A stretch of DNA of 64,000 bases from Phocoena phocoena (taxonomy: Eukaryota; Chordata; Mammalia; Artiodactyla; Phocoenidae): positions 744,001 to 808,000 of the forward strand of contig NC_089230.1 in assembly GCF_963924675.1 (NCBI RefSeq). Reading direction: 5' to 3'. Shown here one piece after another: positions 47,520-61,000 of this stretch. The notes below the pieces were generated by a model, which ran no database searches, was not told where the DNA came from, and worked only from the letters and a program-made list of their open reading frames with translations. Each line of letters starts with the position of its first letter. Positions within the stretch are counted from its first letter, which is position 1. The position numbers were made by a program, and so were the translations under genes.

Positions 47520-47985
47520 ACCATCCACAAGTATTCCCTGAGTGCCTCCTGTGTGCGCTGCTCTAAGTGCTGTGAGTTCAACAGTGAGCAGAACTCATGC
47601 AGAGAGAACATTAAACAAGACAAGTAAATGTGAAGTTAGGAGTCTTTGGAGAAAAGACAGGAGAAGGGGTCTACTCAGGGTTACTAGGCAGGCTTCACAG
47701 ACAGGGACATCTGCAGAGCTGAGGGTGGGCCGTTGGGATGTCTGGGGGGAGAGCAGAGGAATTGGATGCAGAGGTCTGAGGTAGGACCTTGCTCAGTGTG
47801 GTCAGTGAGCAGCAGGAAGGCCCCAGGGCTGGAGCAGAGGCGGGGGAGAGGTGGTGATGGCCTCAAAGAGGACCTTTCGGCAAGGGAGTGACACAGACTT
47901 GTGATGAGGCCTCTGAGGGGACATTGGGTGACATGGGAGACCCTTGAGGGTTTAGAGCAGAGAAGTGATTCAACTTGACTTAGTT
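47520..47985 (+). mobile_element. Ancient L2-like repeat
   Basis: Begins 'ctgagtgcctcctgtgtgcg', 'ctgctctaagtgctgtgagt', 'tcaacagtgagcagaactca' and continues through 'caggaaggccccagggctgg' to 'agcagagaagtgatt'. This is the order of an old mammalian-wide repeat (ctgagcacctactgtgtgcc ... gaacaaaac ... gagtgacatgat). I am not sure of the exact family name. Confidence 0.55.
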
Positions 47986-50900
47986 TTCCAAAACCTTACC
48001 CTGATGCTAAGGGCTTAGACAACCAGGAGGTCAGAGGGCACAGTCCCCTCACTTCTGCCACCTCAGGGACCTGCAAACCTCCATCGAGTCTGACAGTGAG
48101 TCCCAGAAGGACTCACTGAGAATTGTATACTCACGGTTGTGGTTTAATTCAAGGAAAAGGCACAGACTAAAGTCGGTCAAGGGTAGATGTGTGTAGCACA
48201 GGGTCCAGGAGATGCACAAGTGGGGCCTCTGATGGCCCTCTCCCCTTAGAGTCAGGACTCTGCTGGTATGTGTGTGATGGCCAGCCAACCATAAGTCACC
48301 CAGCCTCGGTGCGGAATTGTTTCTGGGGCTCTGTTTCGTAGGCATGAGTACCTGTCCTTGTGGCTTATCTGTCCATAAGTTCCCTGCCCCTGAAGGCCTC
48401 AGGGCCCACACCCTACATCACATTGCTGCTGCCTGACCAGCCCAAGGCTCCAGACAGACACAGATCCCTCCCAGGAGCTGAGGACCAAGACCAGACCTCT
48501 TTGGGGACAAAGGTAGATTCTTTACTGTTCATCTGTCTACTGTGTTAAGTGGTGGCCGCTGAGTCTCAGCGAGCGCTGCCAGCTTTGACCCAAATACATC
48601 TTCTCAACCAGAGCAAGAACTATAAACATAACTAATACTTCGGCCTCTTGAAGAAAAATGGATTCTTGTACGTCAATAATATGATGTATACTCTGATTGG
48701 AGAAGCACTAAGCAAAGCATTGAAGGCTTAGGCAGTTCCTAAAGAGCTAATTTTGACTCAGGCTTTGGCAGTATTATCATTTAGGAGAGAGATTAATTCT
48801 CTTGATGCGCCATCACTCCTCTGGTTCGGGGAAGATACAGAGGACCGTTTGTGTGATTGATCATTCAGTGAATGGACAGCCGCCTGCGCTCACCACATTG
48901 TGTGTCTTCCAAACACCTGGGTTATAAACAGCAGATATTTGCAAACTACTGGAGTTGCTGGGGCACCGAAGCCTCCAAAAGACCTTCAAACATTGCTGAT
49001 GTCCAGGAGCTCACAGACCAGGGAGGACTTCTAAGAACAAAGCTGGAAGAAGCGTTTTTCATTGTTGTTGAGCATCAGCTGTGAGTGATGGGTGTTTCTG
49101 GAGAAGTCTCCTGCCCCAGGACACAGAGGGTAATTATGAGGGAGGGAAGCACAGGGGGGCCCATTGGGGGGGGGCCCATCAAGGAGAGGTTAAGCATATG
49201 CACATATGAAACTCAGAATTGGCCACAGGCCGCGGTGTACGTTGAGTGGGGACCTCAGACGGTGAAAAGGGGACTCTTGCCTGGTAGAGTCCAGAGGATA
49301 AGAGTTTGCTGGGTTCATCCTGAAATGAGAGTTAAACAAAAGTCATAGGTACTATAAAAGTTGTGGTGACTTCTGCTGAGGTAGTTCAGAGAATTGGTTT
49401 TCCTGAGAGAAACACATGGATGATTTGGAACAGTGTGTTACGACCAGTCTTCCTTTCCTTTAGAAGCTAAACAGTAAGAACTTCCCTCCTCTCTTCCTTT
49501 TCCCTCCCACGGTTGCTCTTTCTTGCCCAGTTTCCTAGTTTATTGTATTTCCTACTGAAACTTCAAAAACCGTTGAACAATAAAACAACCAGCAAAGCCG
49601 GCGGAGGTTGTCCTCTCTCCTCCTGCAGGTGGGACGGCTGACTCAGCCCCTCCCAGGTGTCCTCCGGACAAGCTGCTGTTGATGAAAGCAGAGTGCTATC
49701 CATGTGCAGTGCTGGAGAGGATGAAATTTATGGTGGGGATTCCACACCAGATGGAAGAATTGGGAATGATCCCTCACTTTCCTGGGAAAGCAAACCCACA
49801 ATCTCTAAATCCCATAACCTGAGCACAAATGGCTGTTGGCTCACGGACTCCAGCCGGGCCTTCCCGCCTCCCCTGTGTGGGGACAGATGCTCAGGGGCAG
49901 AGTCCGGCCGTGACTCATGTGTGACGGTAGCGCTCAGTAACGCCTCGGAAAGCTGCAGCCTTTGGGACCGCGCTCAAATCCCTGTTAGGGATCTTTAGAG
50001 CAAAACCATAGTGCTAGAAGGGATTCCTCTGTGGGCCATGAATTAACGAGGCTTGTCGTGGGAACGAAACAGTCCTCAGGGGCACCGACTTGGTTGGTTC
50101 TAATTTGTCCTGTACTTTTACAGCTGGTTTGTTTCCTGGACTTCCAAGATTTACAGATTGCAAGTATGCTTGTGAAGGGGTGGAATCTACTTGCACATTT
50201 GTTTCTAACTACTGATTGTGGGGGGATAGTAGAATTCAAATATTTGCATAAGCTTTAGAAACCAAGGGTCAGTTCGGTGAACATTTCTAGGCGTTATTCC
50301 CATAAGAGTGTGAAAGTTGAGCACATCCATGGTTTTCTCCCCTGATTTCTTGTTTCCACATTCCTGTGTACGTCTGAGGATAAAATGGTTTCCAGTAACT
50401 TTCTCAGTACCTACTGATTATGTCTGATGTTAGCAGTTTGGTTGATTTGTTCAGTTTTAAATTATTTTGTATTTTCTAAACAGCTAAACAGTGTTTTTTT
50501 TCTCTTGTAAACTATTTATAGGTACTTTTACGTGTGATAATATGCCATATTTTCTTCCAACAGCCTGGACCCCAGGCCTGTTCTTTGCTAAAACAACACA
50601 AGGTTTAATCCTGTTAATCCATGGCATCATGACAACAAAAATGCCATATATGTACTTTTATTTTCCTCAAGTAGTCTAGATATTTTACAGATGGAGGCAA
50701 AGGAGTGTATTAGCTCTTTGGAAGCAGAGCTTAGAGTCAGTGTGATTTTATTAGAGTTCGCGGTGGAGGAAACAAGGAAATCATTCCCTAAACACAATGT
50801 CAGTCACCATTTCTCATGCAAAAATCATTTAGGTTGTTCTTTTATCAAAGTTACATCTGTATCGAATAATTTATTTATACTTGTTCATACAATTTTTGTA

Positions 50901-52369
50901 ATCTTTTCCAGGGAAGAGGAAACTTAGGGCTTGAGTTATATCTATAATATTTTAATTTTCTATAATAAAACCTCAAAGCAATATTATAAAATGACATTCA
51001 GTGGAGGTGGGTGGAATGGTGGGTACATAGGTTTTTGTTATGTTTATTCTTATTAAATTTATGTTTATTACATTATTTCCAGGATGGCTTCTGGCTTATG
51101 CATGTTTGTGGAGGCAGAAATTTTCTATACTTTCTAATCTGTTCATAATCAACTATAAATATAATCTTGGCTTTACTCTGAGCAGTTAGCATGTTTTTGG
51201 ATACAGAAAACCCAACTGAAAATGACTTAAAGAAAATATCTAAGTCACTATTTCACATGACAAGAAGCCCAGTGGTGCAGTGGCTTTAAGTTGAGTTCAC
51301 AGAGCTGCCGACCACGTAATTAACGCCCACTGTCTTCCCAGCTTTCTGCTCTGCCGCTACCGGCCTGCCTTCCTGTCCTTCGTCTGCCACGGCCGCAAAC
51401 TGCAGTTTCTGGCATCACATGCAAGCATGAGAACAGGAAGGTGTGAGAGCACGCAGCTTGGGGGATTGCAGCCACGAGAAGATACAGGCCTGAGAATACT
51501 GAGCAGAGGAGAAAAAGGTGTTTCTTTCTGTTTGTGTTTCTCCCCTGAAGCCCCTCAGCGGCACTTCTCCCTCATGACTCATTGGCTGAACTTGGGCCAC
51601 AGGCTCCTGCCCACAACAGCGATTGCAAGGGGAGCGAGATTCTGGCTGGCAGAGCCTCACCGTGTGCCCCCGAGGCTGGGGCGTGAGGCTGCCACCTCTG
51701 CAGTGTGGGCAGAAGGGAGAAGGGGTGACATAAACCTGACGACCTCTCTGTGGTCCAGAAGAACCGGGGTGGGGAGGGTCTTGGTGGGCTGCCAGCAGCA
51801 CTTCCCACCTTTGCTGTGCTGGCTCCGCACGGGGCAGAAGGCAGGCGGCTGTGGGCCTCCCAAGTTGAGACCTCTGTCCACCCTTCCTCCCAGTGACTCA
51901 AGGCACACGTGGCCCTACATGAACATGGAGCCCATATGTAAGCGTGTCCTCTGGAGGACTTAGAACATTCGAACTCATGAAATCAGAAATGAAAGGCACA
52001 CGGCTTATAATTCCATTTATTTACTTCCATGGGCTTTTGTAACCGTTTAATAGTCATCCTGTGTGTTTTAAGATATTAAGTTTGTTGCTTTTTGGCTCTC
52101 AGTCCTTTCATTCTAGGTCAAGGGATATTCCAGGCAGGTGCTTGTTGCGTTTGTAATTAGGCTGGGGTGTGTGGGTACCAGATGTTGGGAGAGTGAAATT
52201 TTTCTGTATGCGCAGCAGGCCCCGTACGCTGGAAGCGCCTCCTTTGCCCCAGGTTGGGAAGACGTTGACTCTCCTGGCTCCACTGCCCACTGCACATCCC
52301 AAATTGAGAGCGTCCTGCACTGATGGCGTGCCGTGCTCCTCATGGCGTCTGAACTGCCATTTACAGTCA
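47986..52369. other. Unassigned spacer
   Basis: More than 4 kb with no recognised gene or confident repeat. Two G-runs (G6 and G9) lie at 49154-49174. Open frames such as 51427-51963 (178 codons, +) overlap minus-strand frames and have no visible domain. Confidence 0.4.
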
Positions 52370-52550
52370 CCCAACATTTAAAGACGATCTCTTACATGTG
52401 GTTGTCACACACCCTCCTAAGTGAGCTGAGTGGGTTCTATTCCACTCATTGCATAGATGAGAGAGTCACCCAAGGCTGCAGAGCCAGGATGTGGTCCAGG
52501 GAGGGATTTTACTCAGAATTTCTCTTTGTGCCTTGATCCTTCAACTCTAA
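52370..52550 (-). mobile_element. MIR SINE fragment
   Basis: Antisense MIR pattern, diverged: 'ctcattgcatagatgagaga', 'gtcacccaaggctgcagagc', 'caggatgtggtccagggagg'. Confidence 0.55.
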
Positions 52551-52749
52551 ACACTTGGGTACGTGATTCTCGCTTTGCATTATTTGAAAGAAGAGAGGAA
52601 GGGGAGGTTTCAACAAGAATGGTGAAAGGGGTTACTTGCTAAATTAAGCAATGGCCTGGGTGCAATTAGGAAAGAGAACGGGCTGAGGTGCTTTCCGTTT
52701 GCACCAGCTCATTGTCTGCCCTGTGGGGTGAATGTAACCCTTACGATCT

Positions 52750-52997
52750 TAAACTTTGGGACCAGATGGACTTGTGTTGAATGTCTGCTTCTGTCGTCTG
52801 CCTGATGTGCAACCTTGAAAATGTTCTTAAGAACGTTTCAATGTTTATGACTAGCCCCGATTTCTTCATTTACTAAGTGGGAGCAATAAGGCTTATCTGG
52901 TAGATTGTAAGGATTAAATAAAATAAACAGGTAATGATCTAGCATAGCACCTAAAACACAGGAAACAGCCAAAGATGGTGGTAGGTAATTACTCCTA
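52750..52997 (+). mobile_element. MIR SINE, forward
   Basis: Forward MIR landmarks: 'ctttgggaccagatggactt', 'gatttcttcatttactaagt', 'gggagcaataaggcttatct', 'gattgtaaggattaaataaa', 'ctagcatagcacctaaaaca'. One of the better preserved MIRs here. Confidence 0.72.
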
Positions 52998-53440
52998 CTA
53001 AAGGAGGGACTAGACAGTAAATGCAGAACTACCTAGTTACGCTGCTTCCAAATCTGCACGAAGGTCAATGGCAAAACCAAAAGCACTTTATGAAGAACTG
53101 TTACTACTTATGGTTCCTTCACTTTGTGACACTCTCAGGGCCAAGTCCAGTGTTTTGCGGGTCTGTCCTGCTGCGTTTCCTCAAACACTCTTATGAGTAG
53201 ACTGATGCCTGTTGGTCCTTTCACTGGGTCTAAATGTTTGTGTGTGTGCACCTTGGGCCAAGCATGCCTTGTCCCCAAGCCTCCTTAACATAAAGGTAGA
53301 GTTATTTCTCTTAACATATCGACAGAGCCCTAGATGGCAAAGTGACTGGAATGGAAGAGGGGCACCCAAGGTTAGTCTTTGTTGACATGTGGATTAGGCA
53401 TCGGCTGTGGATTCCTTAGGGAGGAATCCTAAGCACACAT
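52998..53440. other. Unassigned spacer
   Basis: No feature recognised. Confidence 0.4.
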
Positions 53441-53445
53441 TTTTC

Positions 53446-54196
53446 TTTTTTTTTTAACATCTTTATTGGAGTATAATTGCTTTACAATGTTATGTTAGTT
53501 TCTGCTGTATCACAAAGTGAATCAGCTATATGTATACATATATCCCTATATCTCCTCCCTCTTGGCGTCTCCCTCCCACCCTTGCTATCCCACCCCTCTA
53601 GGTGGTCGGTCACAAAAACAAGCTCATCTCCCTGTGCTATGCAGCTGCTTCCCACTAGCAATCTGTTTTACATTTGGTAGTGTATATATGTCAATGCCAC
53701 TGTCTCACTTCATCCCAGCTTACCCTTCCCCCTCCCCGTGTCCTCAAGTCCATTCTCTACATCAATGTCTTTATTCCTGTCCTGCCCCTAAGTTCTTCAG
53801 AACCATTTTTCCCCCCATATACATGTGTTAGCATATGGTATTTGTTTTTCTCTTTCTCACTTACTTCACTCTGTATTACAGACTCTAGGTCCATCCACCT
53901 CACTACAAATAACTCAATTTCGTTTCTTTTTATGGCTGAGTAATATTCCATTGTATATATGTGCCACATCTTCCTTATCCATTCATCTGTCGTTGGATAT
54001 TTAAGTTGCTTCCATGTCCTGGCTGTTGTAAATAGTGCTGCAGTGAACATTTTGGTACATGGCTCTTTTTGAATTATGGTTTTCTCAGGGTATATGCCCA
54101 GTAGTGGGATTGCTGGGTCGTATGGTAGTTCTATTTTTAGTTTTTTAAGGAACCTCCATACTGTTCTCCATAGTGGCTCTATCAATTTACATTACC
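53446..54196 (-). mobile_element. 5'-truncated L1, 0.75 kb
   Basis: T-rich tail at 53443-53456, the same 3'UTR subtype, then the ORF2 C-terminus in reverse; similarity ends near 54196. The surviving frame 53757-54185 (142 codons) includes [19 protein letters not shown] and [19 protein letters not shown], and reads past the usual end of ORF2 into 3'UTR. Possible imperfect duplication acacattttt / atacatttatt at the ends. Confidence 0.9.
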
Positions 54197-54860
54197 ATAC
54201 ATTTATTAACAGTGCTGGCAGGGGTTCACTGAGATGTAAATCAGCAGGCAGGTGCCTGTGCCTGGCATGGACACCACCCTGGCGACCGTGGGTTCCCTGG
54301 GAGAAAGAAGCTTTAGAAGTAACAGGTAAGAACACATATAATCGGGACAAAGGGCATCCTGATGTCCGTAAGTGGCCTGATTAATTTTTATAACATTATA
54401 CTTTCTGGCACAAAACGAAGAGAGAAAAGGAGATTCTAAAATTGGTGCCAACAAACCACTAATTCAAGTTACTCAGTGGTGTATTCCTGCCTACAGGGTT
54501 TGTTTATTTTGTGCTCTGTGGACTTTACTTACTTCCAACTCAATGCATCCTGTTACTTTCTCTTTCCTGAATAGAAAATTCTCTTTCCCTGAGTTTCTAA
54601 ACTTTGTTATTTTAATAATATATACACAGAAAGAAATACCAAAGTTTGATTTGTAATTTCCCCTCTATATCAGAAATACTGAATATTTAAGAACATAGAT
54701 TTTCAGATTTTTCTATACCTATTTTTATTATTAATTTCCAGAGTGCATTTTATAATCTTGAGACATAAACTCAACTTCAAATATTTATCTTCTAAGGGCT
54801 CACATGATCTTATTAGTAGTCATTAGGCTGTGATGGTCGCCCAAGTGAATTATAGGATTA
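54197..54860. other. Unassigned AT-rich spacer
   Basis: No gene or confident repeat recognised. Confidence 0.4.
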
Positions 54861-57210
54861 TTTTTTCTATTTCTATTAAAATGCCATTGGGATTGTGATA
54901 GGGATTTCATTGAATTTGTAGATCATTTTCAGTTGTATGGACCTTTTAAAATACTAATTCTTCCAGTCCATGTAAATGGGATGTATTTCCATTTATTTTT
55001 GTCTGCTTTAATTTCTTCCATCAGTGTTTTATAATTTTCAGTGTGTAAGTCTTTCGTCTCCTTGCTTCAGTTGATTTCGAGTATTTTATTCTTTTTGAAG
55101 CTATTATTAATGGAATTGTTTTCTTAATTTCCTCTTTAGCTAGTTCATTGTTGGTGTATAGAAATGCAACTGATTTTTGCATGTTAATAATTTTGTATCC
55201 TGCAACTATGTAGAATTCATTTATTATAACAGTTTGTGTGTGTGTAGTATTTGTAGTTTTCTACATATAAAAGATGTCACATACAAATGCAGATGAATTT
55301 ACTTCTTCCTTTCTGATTTGGGTGCCTTTTATTTCTTTTTCTTACCTAATTGCTCTGGCCAGGACTTCCAGTAGTGTTTAATATAAGTGGTGAGGGTGGT
55401 CATCCTTGCCTTGATCTTAAAGGAAAAGCTTTCAGTTTTTTTTACCATTGAGTATGATGTTAGCTGTGGGATTTTCACATATGTCCTTTATTATGTTAAG
55501 GTAAGTTTCTTCTATATTTAATTTGTTGAGAGTTGTTAATCATGAAACCGTTCTGAATTTTTTTAAATGCTTTTTCTACATCTGTTGAGATGATCATGTG
55601 ATTTTTATTCTGTTAATGTGGTGTATCATGTTTATTGATTTGTGGATGTTGAACCATCCTTGCATCCCAGAAATAAATTTCACTTGACCCTTTTAATCTG
55701 CTGTTGGATTTGGGTTGCTAACATTTTGTTGAGGATTTTTGCATCGATGTTCGTCATGGATGTTGGCCTGTAGCTTTCTTTTCTTGTGTTGTCATTGTCT
55801 GGCTTTGGTATCAGTGTGATGCTGGTCTTATACAATTAGTTTGTAAGTGTTCCTTCTGTTTTTTGAGAAAGTCTAAGGATTGCTATTAATTTTTCTTTAA
55901 AGACTTGTAGAGCTCATCTGTGAAGACATCTAGTTCTGGGTTTTTCTTTGTTAGGAGGTTTTGGATTGCTGACTGAATCTTCTTATTTGTTATCAGTCTT
56001 TTCAGGATTTCTGTTTCTTTTTTTAAAAAATATTTATTTATTTATTTTTATGGCTGCATCGGGTCTTATTTGTGGCATGTGGGATCTTCGTTGAGGCATG
56101 TGGGATCTTTCATTATGGCACATGGCGTCTTTGTTGTGGTGTGCGGGCTTCTCTAGTTGTGGTGCACAGGTTTTCTCTTCTCTAATTGTGGTGCATGGGC
56201 ACCAGAGTGGGTGGGCTCTGTAGTTTGTGGCATGCGAGCTCTCTAGTTGAGGCATGTGAGCTCAGTAGTTGTGGCATGCAGGCTTAGTTGTCCTGCAGCA
56301 TGTGGGATCTTAATTCCCCGACCAGGGATTGAACCTATGTCCCTTGCATTGGAAGGTGGATTCTTTACCACTGGGCCACCAGGGAAGTCCCTTTCTGTTT
56401 CTCTTTGATTCAGTTTTGGTGGCTGTATGTTTATATAAATTTATCTATTTCTTATAAGTTGTCTAATTCATTGGCATATAATTGTTCATAATGGTCTCTT
56501 ATGATCTTTTTTATTTCTGTGGCATCAGTTGTAATGTCTCCTATTCTATTTTTGGATTTTATTATTTGAGTTTTCTCTCTTTTATCCTTGGTTAGCCTCA
56601 CTAAGAGTTGGCTGATTTTATTTAGTTTTTCAAAAGACAACTCATTTCATCAATTTCTTCTATTGTTTTTCTACTCTCTATTTTATTTATTTCTGCTGTA
56701 GTCATTATATTTCTTTCCTTCTACTAGCTTTGGGCTTTGTTCTTCTATTTCTAGTTCTTTGATGTGTAAAATGAGATTATTTGCGATCTTTCTTTTTAAA
56801 TATAGTTGTCTATCTTACACACTTCCTGTTGGTACTGCTTTTGCTGTATCCCATAAGTTGTGGTATGTTGTGTGTTTATTTTTGTTTGTTTCAAGATATT
56901 TTCTAATTTTCCTTTTTATTTGTTCTTTGATTCATTAGTTTTTCAGTAATGTGTTATTTAATTTCCACGTATTTGTGAGTTTCCCCATTTTCTTTAGTTT
57001 TATTCCTGTGTTTGAAAAAGATACTTGGAATGATTTAATCTTTGTAGATTTGTTAAGACTTGTTTAGTGATCTAGCATGTGATCTATCCTAGAGAAAGTT
57101 CCATGTGCATTTGAGAAGAATGTATATTCTTCTGCTGTTGGGTGAAACGTGTCTATGTCTGTTAGGTCAGTTTGGTCTATAGCTTTTTATTTCTGCTGTT
57201 TCAGTGGAAG
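54861..57210 (-). mobile_element. Old L1, ORF2 middle section, reverse
   Basis: Antisense ORF2 text parallels 59340-61340 of the better preserved L1: 'tttcattgaatttgtagatc', 'tcttccatcagtgttttata', 'atcatgtttattgatttgtg', 'cacttgacccttttaatctg', 'atctagttctgggtttttct'. No frame is open for long and the active-site region is eroded. An older CHR SINE interrupts it at 56025-56391. Confidence 0.88.
56025..56391 (-). mobile_element. Older, long CHR-type SINE
   Basis: Reverse tRNA-derived SINE with tatttatttatttattttta tail and inverted head 'ggccaccagggaagtccc'. At about 365 bases it is longer than the copy at 5.44 kb because the 'gcatgtgggatctt' and 'ctctagttgtggtg' modules are repeated. Flanked by tttctgtttctttttt (56008-56023) and tttctgtttctctttg (56392-56407). 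Confidence 0.88.
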
Positions 57211-57668
57211 TAGGACTGATGAAGAGTCAGTGCAACTTCCTGGCTGTTTCAACCCATATCGTATGAATTTTAGGCATGCAATGGAACCCTTTTTTTAGAA
57301 AGCTATTAAATCTCAGAGTATTTCCTATCATGAACAAAATGAGCTGAAATACTTTATGCAGAAGATTGCCCTGGTGGTACGGGACATTTCAAGTACTGAT
57401 ACCCTAATTGCATAAATTATATTTTATTTTCCAGATATAGTTCATAAGATAAAACTAAAGAGGAAAAACCCACTCAATTTACATAGAAAGTTAAGATTAA
57501 GAGAAGGTTGTAGATAAAGCTAAGAAAATAAATAAATTAACACCAAGAATGTATTTTACATCTTTGTTAATAATTAATAGACTATATTTATTGATATGTG
57601 AATCTGCTCTTCCTAATATACCACTGATAAACAGCTTGAGTTACAATACTATCTAAAATTTCTGAGTA
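57211..57668. other. Unassigned AT-rich spacer
   Basis: No feature recognised. Confidence 0.4.
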
Positions 57669-58046
57669 ATATGTATTTTTTTTTACATCTTTATTGGAGT
57701 ATAATTGCCTTACAGTGGTGTGTTAGTTTCTGCTTTATAACAAAGTGAATCAGTTATACATATACATATGTTCCCATATCTCTTCCCTCTTGCGTCTCCC
57801 TCCCTCCCATCCTCCCTATCCCACCCCTCTAGGTGGTCACAAAGCACCGAGCTGATGTCCTTGTGCTATGCAGCTGCTTCCCACTAGCTATCTATTTTAT
57901 GTTTGGTAGTGTATATATGTCCATGCCACTCTCTCACTTTGTCACAGCTTACCCTTCCCCCTCCCCATATCCTCAAATCCATTCTCTAGTAGGTCTGTGT
58001 CTTTATTCCTGTCTTACCCCTAGGTTCTTCATGACATTATTTTTTC

Positions 58047-61000
58047 TTAAATTCCATATATATGTGTTAGCATATGGTATTTGTCTTTCTCTTTCTGACT
58101 TCACTCTGTATGACAGACTCCAGGTCCATCCACCTCATTACAAATAGCTCAACTCCGTTTCTTTTTATGGCTGAGAAATATTCCATTGTGTATATGTGCC
58201 ACACCTTCTTTATCCATTCATCTGATGAAGGACACTTAGGTTGTTTCCAACTCCAGGCTATTGTAAATAGAGCTGCAATGAACATTTTGGTACATGACTC
58301 TTTTTGAATTATGGTTTTCTCAGGGTATATGCCCAGTAGTGGGATTGCTGGGTCATATGGTAGTTCCAGTTGTAGTTTTTTAAGGAACCTCCATACTGTT
58401 CTCCATAGTGGCTGTACCAATTCACATTCCCACCAGCAGTGCAAGAGTGTTCCCTTTTCTCCACACCATCTCCAGCATTTATTGTTTCTGGATTTTTTGA
58501 TGATGACCATTCTGACTGGTGTGAGATGATATCTCATTGTAGTTTTGATTTGCATTTCTCTAATGATTAATGATGTTGAGCATTCTTTCATGTGTTTGTT
58601 GGCAATCTGTATATCCTCTTTGGAGAAATGTCTATTTAGATCTTCTGCCCCTTTTTGTATTGGGTTGTTTGTTTTTTTGTTATTGAGCTGCATGAGCTGC
58701 TTATAAAGTTTGGAAATTAATCCTTTGTCAGTCGCTTCATTTGCAAATATTTTCTCCCATTCTGAGGTTTGTCTTTTGGTCTTGTTTATGGTTTCCTTTG
58801 CTGTGCAAAAGCTTTGAAGTTTCATTAGGTCCCATTTGTTTATTTTTGTTTTTATTTCCATTTCTCTAGGAGGTGGGTCAAAAAGGATCTTGATGTGATT
58901 ATTTGTCATAGAGTGTTCTGCCTATGTTTTCCTCTAAGAGTTTGATAGTTTATGGTGTTATATTTAGGACTTTAATCCATTTTGAGCTTATTTTTGTGTA
59001 TGGTGTTAGGGAGTGATTTAATCTCATACTTCTACATGTACCTGTCCAGTTTTCCCAGCACCACTTATTGAAGTGGCTGTCCTTTCTCCACTGTACATTC
59101 CTGCCTCCTTTATCAAAGATAAGGTGACCATATGTGTGTGGGTTTATCTCTGGGCTTTCTATCCTGTTCCATTGATCTTTCTGTTTTTGTGCCAGTACCA
59201 TACTGTCTTGATTACTGTAGCTTTGTAGTATAGTCTGAAGTCAGGGAGCATGATTCTTCCAGCTCCATTTTTCGTTCTCAAGATTGCTTTGGCTATTCGG
59301 GGTCTTTTGTGTTTCCGTACAAATTGTGAAATTTTTTGTTCTAGTTCTGTGAGAAATGCCAGTGGTAGTTTGATAGGGATTGCATTGAATCTGTAGATTG
59401 CTTTGGGTAGTAGTCATTTTCACAATGTTGATTCTTCCAATCCAAGAACATGGTATAACTCTCCATCTATTTGTATCATCTTTAATTTCTTTCATCAGTG
59501 TCTTATAGTTTTCTGCATACAGGTCTTTTGTCTCCTTAGGTAGGTTTATTCCTAGATATTTTATTCTTTTTGTTGCAGTGGTAAATGGGAGTGTTTTCTT
59601 GATTTCACTTTCAGATTTTTCATCATTAGTGTATAGGAATGCCAGAGATTTCTGTGCATTAGTTTTGTATCCTGCTATTTTACCAAATTCATTGATTAGC
59701 TCTAGTAGTTTTCTGGTAGCATCTTTAGGATTCTCTATGTATAGTATCAGGTCATCTGCAAACAGTGAGAGCTTTACTTCTTCTTTTCCGATTTGGATTC
59801 CTTTTCTTCTCTGATTGCTGTGGCTAAAACTTCCAAAACTATGTTGAATAAGAGTGGTGAGAGTGGGCAACCTTGTCTTGTTCCTGATCTTAGTGGAAAT
59901 GCTTTCAGTTTTTCACCATTGAGGACGATGTTGGCTGTGGGTTTGTCATATATGGCCTTTATTATGTTGAGGAAAGTTCCCTCTATGTCTACTTTCTGCA
60001 GGGTTTTTATCATAACTCGGTGTTGAATTTTGTCAAAAGCTTTCTCTGCATCTATTGAGATGATCATATGGTTTTTCTCCTTCAATTTGTTGATATGGTG
60101 TATCACGTGCATTGATTTGCATATATTGAAGAATCCTTGCATTCCTGGAATAAACCCCACTTGATCATGGTGTATGATCCTTTTAATGTGTTGTTGGTTT
60201 CTGTTTGCTATTATTTTGTTGAGGATTTTTGCGTCTATGTTCATCAGTGATATTGGCCTGTAGTTTTCTTTCTTTGTGACATCCTTGTCTTGTTTTGGTA
60301 TCAGGGTGATGGTGGCCTCGTAGAATGAGTTTGGGAGTGTTCCTCCCTCTGCTATATTTTGGAAGAGTTTGAGAAGGATAGGTGTTAGCTCTTCTCTAAA
60401 TGTTTGATAGAATTCGCCTGTGAAGCCATCTGGTCCTGGGCTTTTGTTTGTTGGAAGATTTTTAATCAGTCTCAATTTCAGTGCTTGCGATTGGTCTGTT
60501 CATATTTTCTCTTTCTTCCTGGTTCAGTCTTGGCAGGTTTTGCATTTCTAAGTATTTGTCCATTTCTTCCAGGTTGTCCATTTTATTGGCATAGAGTTGC
60601 TTGTAGTAATCTCTCATGATCTTTTGTATTTCTGCAGTGTCAGTTGTTACTTCTCCTTTTTCATTTCTAATTCTATTGATTTGAGTCTTCTCCCTTTTTT
60701 TCTTGATGAGTCTGGCTAATGGTTTATCAATTTTGTTTATCTATCAATTTTGTTTATCTTCTTAAAGAACCAGCTTTTAGTTTTATTGATCTTTGCTATC
60801 ATTTCCTTCATTTCTTTTTCATTTATTTCTGATCTGATTTTTATGATTTCTTTCCTTCTGCTAACTTTGGGGTTTTTTTTGTTTTTCTTTCTCTAATTGC
60901 TTTAGGTACAAGGTTAGGTTGTTTTTTCGAGACGTTTCCTGTTTCTTAAGGTAGGATTGTATTGCTATAAACTTCCCTCTTAGAACTGCTTTTGCTGCAT

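Noticed and set aside
49154..49174. G-runs as a G-quadruplex
   Set aside because: Only two runs with a short gap; four runs within a short span are not clearly present.
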